DNA of 64,000 nt from Gentiana macrophylla. Its lineage: Eukaryota > Streptophyta > Magnoliopsida > Gentianales > Gentianaceae. Under the pieces are notes generated by a model. It saw nothing but the letters and a program-made list of their open reading frames with translations. It had not been told where the DNA came from and searched no databases. The position numbers and the translations under genes were made by a program. How positions within the stretch are numbered: position 1 is the first letter of the stretch; the number at the start of each line of letters is the position of its first letter. Below are positions 11,794 to 23,532 of the stretch, in pieces. The stretch lies in NCBI GenBank assembly GCA_026214975.1, contig JAOBSW010000394.1, positions 1-64,000 on the forward strand, written 5' to 3'.

Positions 11794-12507
11794 GGCCGTA
11801 TCCGATGAAGAGGTTTAAAAAAAAGTTAAAGCTTTGGAAAAGGGTTGATAGAAGGAAACTTGAAGAACTATGTCTGAAAAATAAATGTTTGTAAGAAATA
11901 TGCCTCGACTCATGCGACGCATATGCGTCACTCATGCGGCATTCGTGCGTCGGAAGCAAACATAGTTTTTAAATATTTACTTTTCAGACATATTTTTTCA
12001 AACATTTACTTTTCAGGCATATTTCTTCTAGTTTCCCTGATAGAATTGGAAGGTGATGAGTCACCAAATGTTTATTAGAATATGTTTGTCTGCACAAGCA
12101 TTTTAGTTCTGACATTTTTTTTTCAAAAAAGATTTTTTAATTGAAAATGGATAAACGGTCCACAAGTGGTACAAGAATTTTACAAATCTAGTATATTTTA
12201 ATGGCCCAAGCAAGCCTTAAATCTCTGGGCGCTTAATCGATGTCGATAGGAACACGTCGCGTGGTGATGGACAATGTCCGGGAGTGTATGAGTTTGTTTT
12301 TCAAAACCAAAATACCACATGCTAATTCGCGAAACAAGTAGGTCACTGTTGCGGAGTGTGTGGTAGTAAAAAAAAAATTATGTGTAGTGGGTCCAATCTA
12401 TAAAAAATTTCAAAAGATTTATGCATCGTGGTAAAAAAGGATTGTAGAGAAAGAAATTATAAAATGATATGTGGTAACGTGATAAAATTTAACCACCGAA
12501 GATGTTC
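11794..12507. mobile_element. Tourist-like (PIF/Harbinger-type) non-autonomous element
   Basis: It is flanked on both sides by TAA (11791-11793 and 12508-12510), the three-base duplication of PIF/Harbinger elements. The ends GGCCGTATCCGATG and (reverse complement of the right) GAACATCTTCGGTG are related inverted repeats, differing mostly by transitions. The paralogous segment at 6560-6610 runs through this site without the insertion. A foldback sequence (11866-12030) lies inside it. Confidence 0.65.
11866..12030. repeat. Foldback element, copy 1
   Basis: The arms GAAGAACTATGTCTGAAAAA... and ...TTCAGGCATATTTCTTC pair as an inverted repeat around a GC-richer centre with CGACGCATATGCGTC. The same sequence occurs in opposite orientation at 15975-16173. 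Confidence 0.75.
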
Positions 12508-12829
12508 TAACGTGACAACCACAAAGACTAGTACTACTATTCAAAGTTTCAAATGCATTGTGTGTAATAGGCCACTGTTTTGCCGTTGCAATGTGTAGTA
12601 CAAAAATCTACAACTCACATAGAGCAGTACTACAATTCAAAGTTTCTAATTTAAAATATATTAATCATTTTTTAAATTTGTTTGTCTACACTAATAGCGA
12701 CTACTATAAAAATAATAGAGAGAACAACTCATTTATAAGGTTTTTTTAAATTGTATTAAAAAGTCAAAATACTTAATATTAAGGAACGGAAGAAGTCTAT
12801 GTTTATAAATGTGGAGTATTAAACTTAAG

Positions 12830-15245
12830 AGATTACATGTTGCAACGGTTGTAGAAAGGTTGTATCAAGTGACATATATTCAAGTCTTTCATTTTTACAC
12901 TCTTTCATATAATACACTTTTATCGTGTTTAATATGTAAGAAATGAAAGATTCTAGTGTACGTCATTTAATGTAACATTCGAACAACGAGTGTATTGTAA
13001 AATTTGTCATTAAACTTAAGGATATTGATCAACTTTTTTAAAGAGTAAAAAAACCGTGTAATGGCTTATATTTTGAAACTGTAGGAGTATTTTATAAGCG
13101 CAAATTACAAGTACTCTTGTCGTCCTATTTACATTACCAACTACGACAGTTAAATATAAACGAAATGAAGATATATTTATCAACTTTTCATTACTTTAAA
13201 ATTATTGCACGCATTAGTAACAATCAAATAGTATTTTAGATTTTTGTCATTAAAATTAATGATATTTAACCACATTTTTAATTTGTGTAAAAAGTTTAAA
13301 TGGACTTTGGGACGGAGGGAGTACTATCTTAAATAATTAAGCTATTTACTACGGTTGTGAATATCTCCATACGTAATGATTCGGGTACAACCGATATGTC
13401 ATAAAGAATTATACAACGGTCATTTACATTGTTCATCATTATTAATTTATGTCATGATTAATTTAAATTAATTATAATCAACGGTGCAAACAATCATTGT
13501 GACACAATGGTCGTCCCCGTATCATTACGCATATTTCCACCACTCAACTACTATTGTACTACTCGAATTGTGTATTTATTAAAGGAGCGGTTGGCGTCAT
13601 GGCCGGCCCTATGCTAAGGCCATCGGTGAGGCCGGTCTTAAGCGGCAGCGGTGTCACCAATCTGATGTTTATTTCGCTAAAAAAAAAATTCGTGTAGATT
13701 TAATCCGATCCAACTTAATATAATATGTTAATTTTCTTTTTTGATAAAGGCCCAAATTTTTTTTTACTTCAATCGATAAAGGTCCCAATAAAAAAATTTA
13801 CTTGGCCCAAAAAAAAAATAGACATATAAACAAGTTTTATTAATTTTTTGCATTTACGGATGTTAAAAACGCGATAAATGTTGGAAAAAATGTAGTACTT
13901 AGGATTTGACAAGGAATTAGAAACTCCAAGGCACATTATTAACGTTGTCTTTTAAGAGATGTTTCGTCCCACACGATTTTTCACTAAGAGATCAAATGAA
14001 AATCTCTTTCGAGGATCTAATAGGGTGTTTGATTCAAACAATGACTTGTTTGAATCAAACTCGAGGACAATCAAAGTTTTTTACGATGATGTTGTCAAAC
14101 TTATGAATTTTCGTCTCTGCATACTTACGCCTTTTATAGGTTGCAAGTACCCATAAACGAATGGAGGTACTCGCTACGAAAAGGTAGGGTTATCTTTATT
14201 CACCGGATGAAAGCATGCAACCTTACACGAAAAAGGGTAAGTACATATCAGTTCGAAAATGCATGTATCTAAAAATGCATATCTCTACATGAACTAATGC
14301 ATGCATATCTCTACATGAACTAATGCATGCATTGGTTTAGATTCGGGGCGTGCCCCGAACCCCACGAGTTCGCAGCGCCCGCCGACCCTGCGAAGGGGCG
14401 GCGCCCCTCGACCCACCGTAACTCGACCGGCGCGGTCGAACCCCGTTCGTTGCGATAACATTAATTAAATGCGGCAACACGTATGCAAACGATAACCAAA
14501 ATATTTATTTTGAAAAATATCTAACAATAAGTATGTTTTAAAAAAAACTTCAACTAAAAGCGGTCGGGACTTGGCCAGTTAAGCAACAAAAGCGAGGGCC
14601 GGCCCTGGTTGGCGTAGAATCGAAATTATTTATAGTGTAAAGTCTAAAGTTCTTTTTAGTGTTTGAATAAATTAAAGAGGATCAATATAGAGCCGTAACC
14701 AATTTGATATAATTGGTGACACAAAATAATCTTTCACCATTGATGAGTCTCAATTGATTGTGTGTAGACTCGTCAAAATCAAGGGTGATAGATTAGATTA
14801 TACCACCCGTTGTGTCAAATTGGTTGTGTTTCTATCATTATCATCAAAGGGACACATATATAAAAATTGTTTCAATTCAAAAAATATGAATAAAAATCTA
14901 GGATTTTGGGCCACGAACAACTGTAGTCAACTAGGGAAGAGTGTTAGGCGACACACAACAACTTTTTATTTTCTGTTTTTTATTCATTGATTACATTAAA
15001 AAAAAAAAACATTACTCTATACCATTAACCATTTACTTTTACTCGATGTAAGTTTTACAATTGTTATGTAAACTCAAAATCAATGAAGAAAGATACATAT
15101 AGAAAAACACATAAATAGATCACATGTACATCGAATTTAAATGAATTCTAAATATATAAGCGAGTTGAATATAGTTTCTTTTTTGAATTGTAACCGAAAC
15201 AAGTTCTATCTTACATTTTATCACTCGTTCGTATTCGAATTCGAG
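12830..15245 (-). repeat. Copy A of a large dispersed repeat (inverted relative to copies B and C)
   Basis: Bases 12830-13589 and 14616-15245, on either side of a hAT insertion, match in reverse complement 33560-35050 (copy B) and 58740-61310 (copy C). Shared blocks include TTAATTTAAATTAATTATAA, CCACCACTCAACTACTATTG and, near 15040-15110, TTGTTATGTAAACTCAAAAT. No coding sequence is recognisable in any copy, so the nature of the repeat is unknown. Confidence 0.75.
13598..14607. mobile_element. Non-autonomous hAT element (1010 bp)
   Basis: The ends are CATGGCCGGCCCT and (reverse complement of the right) CAGGGCCGGCCCT: a 13-bp inverted repeat with one mismatch, a known plant hAT terminus. It is flanked by the perfect 8-bp duplication GTTGGCGT (13590-13597 and 14608-14615). 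No transposase. The interior has a 26-base tandem repeat (ATGCATATCTCTACATGAAC, twice near 14276-14330). It also has an unusually GC-rich block (14341-14455) with GGGGCGTGCCCCGAACCCC and other short palindromes. It splits repeat copy A. Confidence 0.9.
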
Positions 15246-15974
15246 TTCTTTTGATTGAGTCGAGCCATGATAAGCATAGACTCAATTACACGATAACACA
15301 TTAACAAAAAATTATTTTATGGTAAGTATGAAATTGGATTTAATAAAATAGTTTAATACATCAACCCAAAAAATGTCACAAAGTCACAGGAGAAAAAAAA
15401 AACGAATATTAAGCAGTTAACCGAATCTTTATGGCTCTCAATTAGCTTTGACAGACACAAGTTTGAGTGCGTTACCGTAAGCTACAGAAAACTTTCATGG
15501 CTCTCAATTAGCGCTGTCAGACACAAGTTTGAGGACTTCTTTCATTTAACGATGTCAAACACAAGTGTAGGGGCATGGGCATTACCGTAAATTACGAAGA
15601 ATTTATAGTTAGAAACTCCATAAGGTGAGAAATGACGGGAGAGATGATCAGAACCATACGAGTTATTTGAAAGGAGGGAATTTTTAAGTTAGTAACTCCA
15701 AATGTAGTGAAATGATGCGAGGGGTGATCAAAACCATACACGATATATGACGGGAGGGATGATGAAAACCTCATACATTATATTACAATCATATAATTTT
15801 ATGGTTTTGATCACCATAACCGTCACTTCTCAATTCACATTATAAAGAGTCATCACCTAAAAACTTCAGGTAAACTACACCGCACAAATGTGTGTAGCAT
15901 GCTCCTTGATGAGTTGTCCAAAAAGTACAACAGGGTATAGCTCTTGATGTGTTGTGATCGTAAAAAAACATGGG
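15246..15974. other. Spacer with small local duplications
   Basis: No gene is seen. ATGGCTCTCAATTAGC followed by CAGACACAAGTTTGAG occurs twice (near 15431 and 15498). A GATGATCA.AACCATAC phrase recurs near 15641 and 15723. Confidence 0.5.
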
Positions 15975-16173
15975 AAACATGAAGAAATATGTCTGAAAAG
16001 TAAATGTTTGAAAAATATGCCTGAAAAATAAATATTTGAAAACTATACCTGCTTCCGACGCATGAGTGCCGCTTGAACAATGCGCGCCCATGAGTGCCGT
16101 GATGAGTGACACGCGCGCGCGCGATGAGTCGAGACATATTTTTTCCAAACATTTACTTTTCAAGCATAGTTTG
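15975..16173. repeat. Foldback element, copy 2, broken by the Copia element
   Basis: It is the inverted counterpart of 11866-12030: both contain TGCTTCCGACGCA with flanking A/T arms GTCTGAAAAGTAAATGTTTG. The far end of this copy lies beyond the Copia element, at 23255 onward (TAGTTCTTCAAGTTTCCC), matching the end of copy 1. The retrotransposon therefore inserted into a pre-existing foldback element. Confidence 0.75.
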
Positions 16174-16528
16174 TAGAAAAAATTGTATAGAGAAAGTATT
16201 GCAATTGTTTATTATTTCATTGTATGTCTATAGCTTGTCAATTACAATCTATTTATACTCGTAAATCTAGTTTGATAAGTACTTTGGTCAAGAGAGAATA
16301 TTCTTGGAATATTCTGGTCAACAATGGAATATTCCGGAATATTGAACACCATTGGAATATTCTGGAATATTCTCGATGGCTTTTAACCGCATGACTAACC
16401 TTCCGACTTGTTCTCCAAGTTTAGCTTTCTACTCTAAGTTGCCTTTTATAATGCATTCTTCTTGAGTTTCTTTCCCAATTTTTGGCATGTTTGGTTGGGC
16501 TGAATTGGGCTTGGGCCTTTCCTTATCA
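16174..16528 (-). repeat. Copia 3' LTR
   Basis: 355 bp. The polypurine tract GCGGGGGG (read on the minus strand) lies immediately outside it at 16529-16536. It contains several GGAATATTC-type palindromes (16310-16370). Confidence 0.9.
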
Positions 16529-18691
16529 CCCCCCGCAAGCCGGACATCGGGAAGATAGAATAAGTACCAAGTTGGGCTGATAGAAAATTGAAGCGTGGAC
16601 CATCGAGGGGTTTTGTAAAAATATCAGCCAGTTGGTGCTCAGTGGATATAGCTGTGGGCTTGAGAAGTCCGGATTGATACTTATCACGAATAAGATAGAT
16701 CAATTACTATATGTTTGGTCCGTTCGTGGAATACCGGGTTTTGGACTATGTAACATGCACTTTGATTGTCACAGTAAAGGGGTATGGGCAACTTGGGCTT
16801 GAGGCCCAGATCGTTCAACAGATACACGATCCACTGTAATTCACATGAGGTTGAAGCAAGTGCCGAATACTCCGCCTCCGCCGAGCTTCTGGAGACAGTG
16901 CTATGCTTCTTCGCTTTCCACGAGACTAACGCCTGGCCGAGAAAAATACACCATCCGGTGGTGGATCGACGGGTATCAACACACCCTGCCCAGTCGGAAT
17001 CCGAGTAGGCAATGAGAGAAATTGGTGAGCAGTCGGTGAAAGCTGTGAGAACACATTCAGTGTTGGAAGGATATAACAGGCCTTGTCCTGGGGAATCTTT
17101 GAGAAATCGAAGAACACGAATGGCCGCCTGTTGATGATGTTCTGTGGGGCAATCCAGGAATTGGGAGAGCTATTGGACGGCTAGACTGATATCCGGTCGA
17201 GTGAAGGTGAGGCAGATCAGTTTTCCGACCAGGCTTCGGTAACCGGAGTTATCGGAGAGGCGTGGTGAGTCATCTTTGGCAAGTTTGCAGTTGGTGGCCA
17301 TGGGAGTTGATGCTGATTTCCATGCCAAGAGGCTGTACTCAGATAGCAGGTCCAAGGTATATTTTCTCTGTGATAAGGTAATCTCCTTAGGTCCTCTTGC
17401 GATTTCAACCCCTAGGAAATAGTGAACCTCTCCAAGATCTTTAATTTTGAAGGTGGAGTCGAGCTGAGCTTTAATATCCGCAATTAAGGTAAGATTAGGA
17501 CTTGTAAGTAGGATGTCATCGACGTAGACTAACAGAGCAACAAAATTGGCATCTTTGCCTTTAGTGAACAGGTTGTAGTCACTTCGAGACTGCTTGAATC
17601 CGATTTGTAGTAGGTAAGATGTCAATTTAGCATTCCACTGCCTTCCGGCTTGTTTAAGGCCGTAAAGAGATTTCTGGAGTTTACATACTGGATTAGAAAC
17701 AGATGTTTGAAACCCAGGAGGTATCTGCATAAAAACCTCTTCAGTGAGGTCTCCGTGTAAATAGGCATTGTTAATGTCCAGTTGTTCTAGGTGCCAACCA
17801 TGTGCAGTTGCCACTGCCATTAGGATTCGAACGGTTGTGAGCTTTGCCACTGGTGCATATGTATCAGTGTTATCAATACCCAATTGTTGGTGTACCCCTT
17901 GCAACTAAACGAGCCTTGTATCTTTCTATTTGACCATCAGGGAGGTACTTGATGCGGTAAACCCACCTGCATCCTATGGCTTTTTTGTTCTTTGGAAGTG
18001 ACACTACATCCCGTGTGTGGTTGTTTTGCGTAGTTTGCAATCTCGGCTTCCATTGCTTCTCTCCACTTCGCACTCTTGATGGCTTCATGCTAGTATGTTC
18101 TTTCGAGTTCTTACGCAACATTCACACTCAACACAAATTTCTTATAGTTAGGTGTCAACAAGTCATATGTCATGTAATCCTGGATGGGATATTTGGTAGT
18201 GGTGTGGAAATTGTTGCATATGTAGTCTTGAAGATATTGGGGTGTTTTTGTGGGTCTGGTGGAGTGTTTGATAGGAGGTGGTGAAAAGGTGTTTGAGGTG
18301 AGGGAGGATGTTGTTGGTGATGATGATGTGTTAGGTGTTGGTTGTGATGATGTGGTAGGTGTTGGTGATTCTGTGGGTGTGGAGGTTTGTGTTGGTGAGT
18401 AAGAGGTGGTTGCTGGTTCATTGTTTGTGTTAGGAGGATCTGTAGTGAGGTCAAAGGGTAAATGGGATTGGCAGGTTGGTATAGGGTAGGAGTAGAATAA
18501 TGAATGTGGTTCTTTGGCTGCCTGAAGGGTGAATGGAAAAATGTCTTCATGGAAAATGACATTTCTAGACATGAATATGTGCCTTGTTTGGAGGTTAAGA
18601 AGTAGGTAACCTTTGACAGTGGGTGGATGGCCAATGAAAGTACATGGTGTGCTTCTATTCTCAAATTTGCCTCTGTTTGGACTGGGTGTGC
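16446..18691 (-). pseudogene. Copia reverse transcriptase and RNase H region
   Basis: Minus strand. At the integrase end CTFIGHPPTVKGYLLLNLQT continues the segment interrupted by the solo LTR. A Thr/Pro/Ser-rich linker (18250-18500) follows. RT begins GCRWVYRIKYLPDGQIERYK (about 17930-17990), changes frame near 17890, and continues DTYAPVAKLTTVRILMAVAT, LEQLDINNAYLHGDL, KSLYGLKQAGRQW and the catalytic YVDD (17515-17526). RNase H is seen as AYSDSDWAGCVDTRRSTTGW, SRSSAEAEYSALASTSCELQ and the tail STEHQLADIFTKPLDGPRF (near 16600). It is broken by a shift at about 17890 and a further break near 16690-16705. Confidence 0.9.
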
Positions 18692-20526
18692 TGATGTATG
18701 AAAAATATATGATCAAATTATAAGACTTTTTATTATTATATTTATGATATTTTAGTATAATTTCATATAAATGCATTGAAAACTTATAAAAATCATAGTA
18801 GTTATAATTAGATGCATAAGTTATGTAAACGATAAAAATGATAGTTTTTTGTCGATTTACGTTTGGTGTTTTGTTGAGTTTGTTGCGAGGATCGGATGTT
18901 TACCGAGATCCCAAAATATGACATACTTTGAAGTATAAATCATGAGTTTTGTGGGATAAAAGATTATGCAAAAATCTAACAACTTTGAACAGATCAATCT
19001 ATCTTTAATGTTTCTACCGTAACTCATCTTCAACGGACATTTGATCTAACTTAGAGGCATTTTCAGAGAAAAAGTCCTTGATGAAAGTTGTAGGCCTTCA
19101 AAAGAGCTTTCCAACGAATATCAAATCATGTCAATCTGAGGTCTACAGCTCGAGATAGGTTTTACTGAACATCGAGATATGTTGTATGTCCGCACGCGCA
19201 CGGAGAAGGCGAATATTGCGAAAAATCTCGGCTGGGCCCACAAATCTCGACAAGGGAATATATATCGTGGTAGCCGCACGCGGTGGTGGTCCGCACGCGC
19301 TGCCTGGTGATATGGTCTATAAATAGACCTCAAATGCAACCATTTTGAAGTGTACCAAGGCATATATCTTTCTTCTATATGTCTCTACATTTCGTTTTGT
19401 TGTTTTTAGTTAAATAAAGTCGTAAACGGCACTCTGCCGGAATAATGTTGTAGTATAAAGTATCGTTATAATGCTTAGAGGATGTATCAAGGCTCATTGA
19501 TGTCAAGGAGTTGCTATTTCGGAGGATACAACTCAATGCTTCGATTGTAACCTGGTAACTTTTCTAATGTATTTATGTTTATGTAGTATTTGTAGTATCT
19601 ATATATTACTCATAATGATATTAGGCTAACTTAGTATCTAGCCAAGATATGAAATTGGATTAGTATTATCTTTTTAGGAAATGGATGATGACTATACTAA
19701 AATTGGATAAAAATCGGTTATAATGAATCTCTTTCTATATTAAGTATTAAATTCGCTACTTAATATGAAAGAATTCATAATCTAATTATGAATTGACGCC
19801 TCGTAGTTAGGTTGTGAACTCGTTAATAGAAAGACCGGAGGTAAAATTGGCCGAGTGAAAGCGTGACAACGGAATCCGATTTCCTAAACCGGGGTAGATT
19901 TGTTTCGGGAGAAACAAACTCTTATTGAAAGATGTACTCGAGAGATTATTACGTTTAATTCATTTGTTTAATTGACATACCTTAAAATTGGCCGAATGAC
20001 AAAACGGGAGTGACCCATGCTTGAGGATGACCTTGGACAAATGATTGGACATATGACAATTTGAGATGCTCGTGTGAGAATGAATTGTTTAGTTTAGAGT
20101 GCACCGTTTCGTATAATTGATTTAACTTAAAATAAAGATCGAGCACATCCAATTTCACTAAAAGATATAAGGATTCAATAACATATTCTTGGCTAGTCTA
20201 TAATTATAATATCTATCTCCTCCCTTAGATATTGTTTTGGTACCTATATATACTTATATCTATATATATATATGTATTGCTATATATCTATATATATATT
20301 TATATACTTATATATATACATTTTAGTTTTATGCTTTGTTAGTTTAGAGTTTGGTTGGATGATAAAATTGCGACTTAGATTGAGATAATAACAGATTTCT
20401 TGGTGTTTAATCACACGGTGAATTACCAAGTTTTCCCCGAGGATCGACACTGACTCATCACTCTATCACTACAATTTGACCCGGTACACTGCCGGTAAGG
20501 ATTGATAGCATAGAAAAGGTCCGTCA
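18692..20526 (+). mobile_element. Solo LTR (1835 bp) nested in the Copia pol gene
   Basis: It begins TGATGTATGA, ends GGTCCGTCA and is flanked by the perfect 5-bp duplication TGTGC (18687-18691 and 20527-20531). A TATA box TATAAATA lies at 19318-19325. The phrases TGATGAAAGTTGTAGGCCTT and AGAGCTTTCCAACG, and the repeated CGCACGCG motifs (19190-19300), match the style of the Athila-like LTR at 50288-52035. I infer a Ty3 Tat/Athila-type origin. No internal region remains, so it formed by LTR-LTR recombination. It splits the codons FGCLAFAST / STPSPNRGKF of Copia pol. Confidence 0.88.
19318..19325 (+). promoter_or_regulatory. TATA box of the solo LTR
   Basis: TATAAATA in the middle of the LTR. 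It gives the LTR's orientation as plus, opposite to the Copia host element. Confidence 0.6.
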
Positions 20527-21742
20527 TGTGCTGGCAAAGGCTAGGCAGCCAAAAAATCTGAGATTTGAATATTGAGGGGTTTTGGAAAATAGTCTGTGGT
20601 AGGGGCTTTGGTGTTGTATTTTTGGTGAGGGAGTAAGGTTAATAAGGGTCACAGCATGCTGAATGCAAAATCCCCAATATGCTATAGGTACATTGGACTG
20701 AATTTTTAGAGCTCTAGCAACATTGAGGATATGTTGGTGCTTCCTCTCAACTATCCCGTTTTGTTCAGGGGTGTTAACACAAGAAGTTTGGTAAGTGATT
20801 CCATGTATAGCATAAAATTCTCTTAGATTGAACTCTTGACCTTTATCAGATCTTAGGATTTTAATCTGTTTCCCAAATTGAGTGTTAGTGAAAGCACAAA
20901 ACTGTTTTATTAGAAAACTTGCCTGGGATTTGGCTTTGAGAAGAAATACCCAAGTATATCTAGTGAAGTCGTCTACTATAGTCAAAAAATATCTTTCATC
21001 ATAAACAGTAGCTTTCTTGTATGGTCCCCATATATCAACATGTACTAGATCAAAAACTGCTATAGCCATGGAATCACTTAAAGGAAATGATAATTTCTTT
21101 TGTTTAGAAAGATGACAAACAAGACATTCATTTATTTCATAAGAGCAAACAGTGGCTCTATGTGCCTAACATCATGAACAACCTTATTTGACATGTGCTC
21201 ACAACCTAAGATGCCATTTGTAGGCATCTAGTCTACTAGAAAGCATGACCCTTTTGAACTTGTTGTCTGAGGCAGTAGGAAGATTGGGATGAATATTGGT
21301 GTTGTACTTGTGATGTTTGTGGTTGTTGGCTGGAGATAAGTAGTATAGACCATGAAGTTGTTTAGCTAAGCCAATCGAGTTTCCGTCATACGCTCCCGAA
21401 TAAGCATGAAGTTAGTTGTAAAAGTGATGTAAAATGATTTATCGACTAATAACTTGCTAAGAGATGAAGGTTATGGTTAAATGCAGGTATGTAAAGTACA
21501 TTTAGAAGAATAAGTTCATGTGTGAGTTTTACAGTTCCTTTATGAGTAGCCAGGATAGTTTTTCCATCTGGTAGTGTAACATAAATCTTAGGAATTGTAG
21601 TGTAGGATTGAAACAGATCAAGATTACATGATATATTGTCTGATGCACCTGAATCTACAATCCATCATTTTGAGTAAGAATGTCCAAACTTACCATCAGA
21701 CTTACCAACATGTGGTCCAAAGTTGGCACTCAGTACAACAGC
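20524..21742 (-). pseudogene. Copia protease and integrase region
   Basis: The protease active site appears as WIVDSGASDNISC near 21625-21662. A GAG-pre-integrase segment ECLVCHLSKQKKLSFP (21080-21130) is followed by the integrase core. The core shows HVDIWGPYKKAT (first Asp), ILRSDKGQEF (second Asp) and NTPEQNGIVERKHQHILNVA (Glu), the D,D-35-E pattern, then FFGCLAFAST where the solo LTR cuts in. The frame is open from 21069 to 20524. Upstream parts need frame changes and contain stops. Confidence 0.9.
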
Positions 21743-22837
21743 TTAGTTCACCATGTGTTCTGTCTCTTCTTTGTTTCCAGGAGCTGGTGCAACATTCAGC
21801 AGAGCTCTGAGCTCATCCAGCTGTTCCTGGGTGAAGTTGAAAGTGTTGGATGAATTTCCAGTATCTGGCAGAATATCCTCTGATGTATCAACATTATTTG
21901 CAGCAACTCTTCCTCCTCTACCAAGGCCTGGACCAGTTCTTCCTCTTCCCCTTCCTCCTGGGGGAAATCCATGCTTTCTGTAACATCTATCCTCTGTGTG
22001 TCCTTGTAGTCCACAGTAAGTGCATTGAAAAATCATGTTTCCTGTCATAGGCCTTTTTTGGAAATTGAACACTTCCACTAGGAGCATTAGATTGACCAGA
22101 ATTTGGCCTTTTTACAGCCATGACAGGGTTATCAATGCAATCGGGATGTACAAGGCAAGAACTTTCATTGTCTTTCATGTATGATAGCCATGCCAAACAC
22201 TTGATTGATAGGTGGTAAAGGATTCATAAGCATGACTTGTGCCTTGACGGGGGTAAAATTATCAGTGAGACCTTTTAGAAATCGATTACACATTGATTCA
22301 AAGTATTCCCTATAAACTCTGACAGCACCACAGTTGCATACTGGATTACAAGTGCAATTAGGATATGGTCTAAGAATGAGTAGTTCTTCCCACAGGATTT
22401 TGAGCTTCGTATAGTAATCAGTCACACTTAATTCACTTTGTCTCGATTGCAGAATTTACCTCTCCAAAGCAGGTCGATAGCTCAAGTGATCACCATGGGA
22501 GAATCTTTCTTGCAGATCGAGCCACACTTCTCTTGTAGAGTTGAGCCACATGGACGCTTTGAGCGATTGAACGTCGATATGAATTAAGCAACCAGACAAA
22601 GACCATGCTATTGCATTGCTCCCAGGCATGATGCTCTGGATCATTGATTGGAGGTGCTGTTTAATTTCCATTGATAAAACCTAATTTGTTCTTTGACATA
22701 AGAGCCATCATCATAGATCGGGACCAGGCATGGTAGTTGTTGCCAGCAAGTGGAGGTTGAACGAGCACAAGTGAGGGATTTTCATTTGGATGGAGATAGT
22801 AGGGGCTGATAGGAGCACTCTGCTGTTGATTTGCCAT
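21743..22837 (-). pseudogene. Copia gag
   Basis: It starts with MANQQQSAPISPYYLHPNEN at 22837, about 60 bases inside the 5' LTR, which is the usual gag position. It continues GNNYHAWSRSMMMALMSKNK, then after a frame change near 22665 TREVWLDLQERFSHGD, then after another near 22440 YTKLKILWEELLILRPYPNC. The zinc knuckle CTYCGLQGHTEDRC (C-x2-C-x4-H-x4-C, about 21985-22024) confirms gag. It is followed by a Gly/Arg-rich stretch. At least two frameshifts make it non-functional. Confidence 0.9.
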
Positions 22838-22883
22838 GGATTTGATACAGAAACAAAAAAAAACGAAGAAGAACTTCAACCTA

Positions 22884-22897
22884 GCTCTCTGATATCA
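22884..22897 (-). other. Copia primer-binding site
   Basis: On the minus strand TGATATCAGAGAGC follows the 5' LTR end directly. It resembles the complement of initiator methionine tRNA (TGGTATCAGAGC) with changes. Confidence 0.7.
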
Positions 22898-23254
22898 TGT
22901 AGAAAAAATTGTATAGAAAGTAATGCAATTGTTTATTATTTCATTGTATGTCTATAGCTTGTCAATTACAATCTATTTATACTGGTAAATCTAGCTTGAT
23001 AAGTACTTTGGTCAAGAGAGAATATTCTTGGAATATTCTGGTCAACAATGGAATATTCCCGGAATATTCAGAACACCATTGGAATATTCCTGGAATATTT
23101 TGATGGCTTTTAACGCAGCTAACCTCCTGACTTGTTCTCCAAGTTTAGCTTTCTCCTCTAAGTTGCCTTTTTATAATTCTGTTGCTGCTGAGTTTCTTTC
23201 CCAATTTCTGGCATGTTTGGCTGGGCTGAATTGGGCTTGGGCCTTTCCTTATCA
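22898..23254 (-). repeat. Copia 5' LTR
   Basis: 357 bp, the partner of 16174-16528, with the same TG...CA ends and GGAATATTC palindromes. Confidence 0.9.
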
Positions 23255-23368
23255 TAGTTCTTCAAGTTTCCCAAAAAACATTAATTTTTAACCTAATGAC
23301 TCATACATATTTTATGAGAGAGTAGATAAGAAGTGTGGTTGGGAAAGTGGCAGTGTGTATATAAACCG

Positions 23369-23523
23369 GGGAAATTCTTACGTAGAGAGTCCCCTTGTAG
23401 GGAGTTGTTTTTGTGGCATCATCTGAACCACACAGTTTCATTCTGTAATGAAACTGTGTGGTCCAGATGATGTCACGTAGACAACTCTCTAGCTACAAGA
23501 GACTCCCTGCCATAGAATTTCCC
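23369..23523. mobile_element. MULE-type MITE (155 bp, hairpin)
   Basis: The sequence folds almost end to end. It starts GGGAAATTCTTACGTAGAGA, ends ACTCCCTGCCATAGAATTTCCC, and has a central ACACAGTTTCATTCTGTAATGAAACTGTGT-type loop (23431-23462). It is flanked by the perfect 9-bp duplication TATAAACCG (23360-23368 and 23524-23532). The length, long inverted repeats and 9-bp duplication point to Mutator-like. Confidence 0.9.
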
Positions 23524-23532
23524 TATAAACCG

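Larger units (their letters stand above)
16174..23254 (-). mobile_element. Ty1/Copia LTR retrotransposon, full length
   Basis: It has two LTRs, 16174-16528 (3' LTR on the element's strand) and 22898-23254 (5' LTR). On the element strand both begin TGATAAGG and end TTCTACA, with a perfect 5-bp target duplication TAGTT (16169-16173 and 23255-23259). The gene order gag, protease, integrase, RT, RNase H (integrase before RT) is diagnostic of Copia. The element is decayed: frameshifts in gag and pol, and a nested 1.8-kb solo LTR between integrase and RT. By eye the LTRs differ at a couple of dozen positions, so the insertion is not very recent. Confidence 0.95.

Noticed and set aside
18170..18664. 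A 164-codon His/Pro/Thr-rich frame on the minus strand
   Set aside because: It is the alternative frame of the Copia linker between integrase and RT; the real frame contains CTFIGHPPTVKGYLL.
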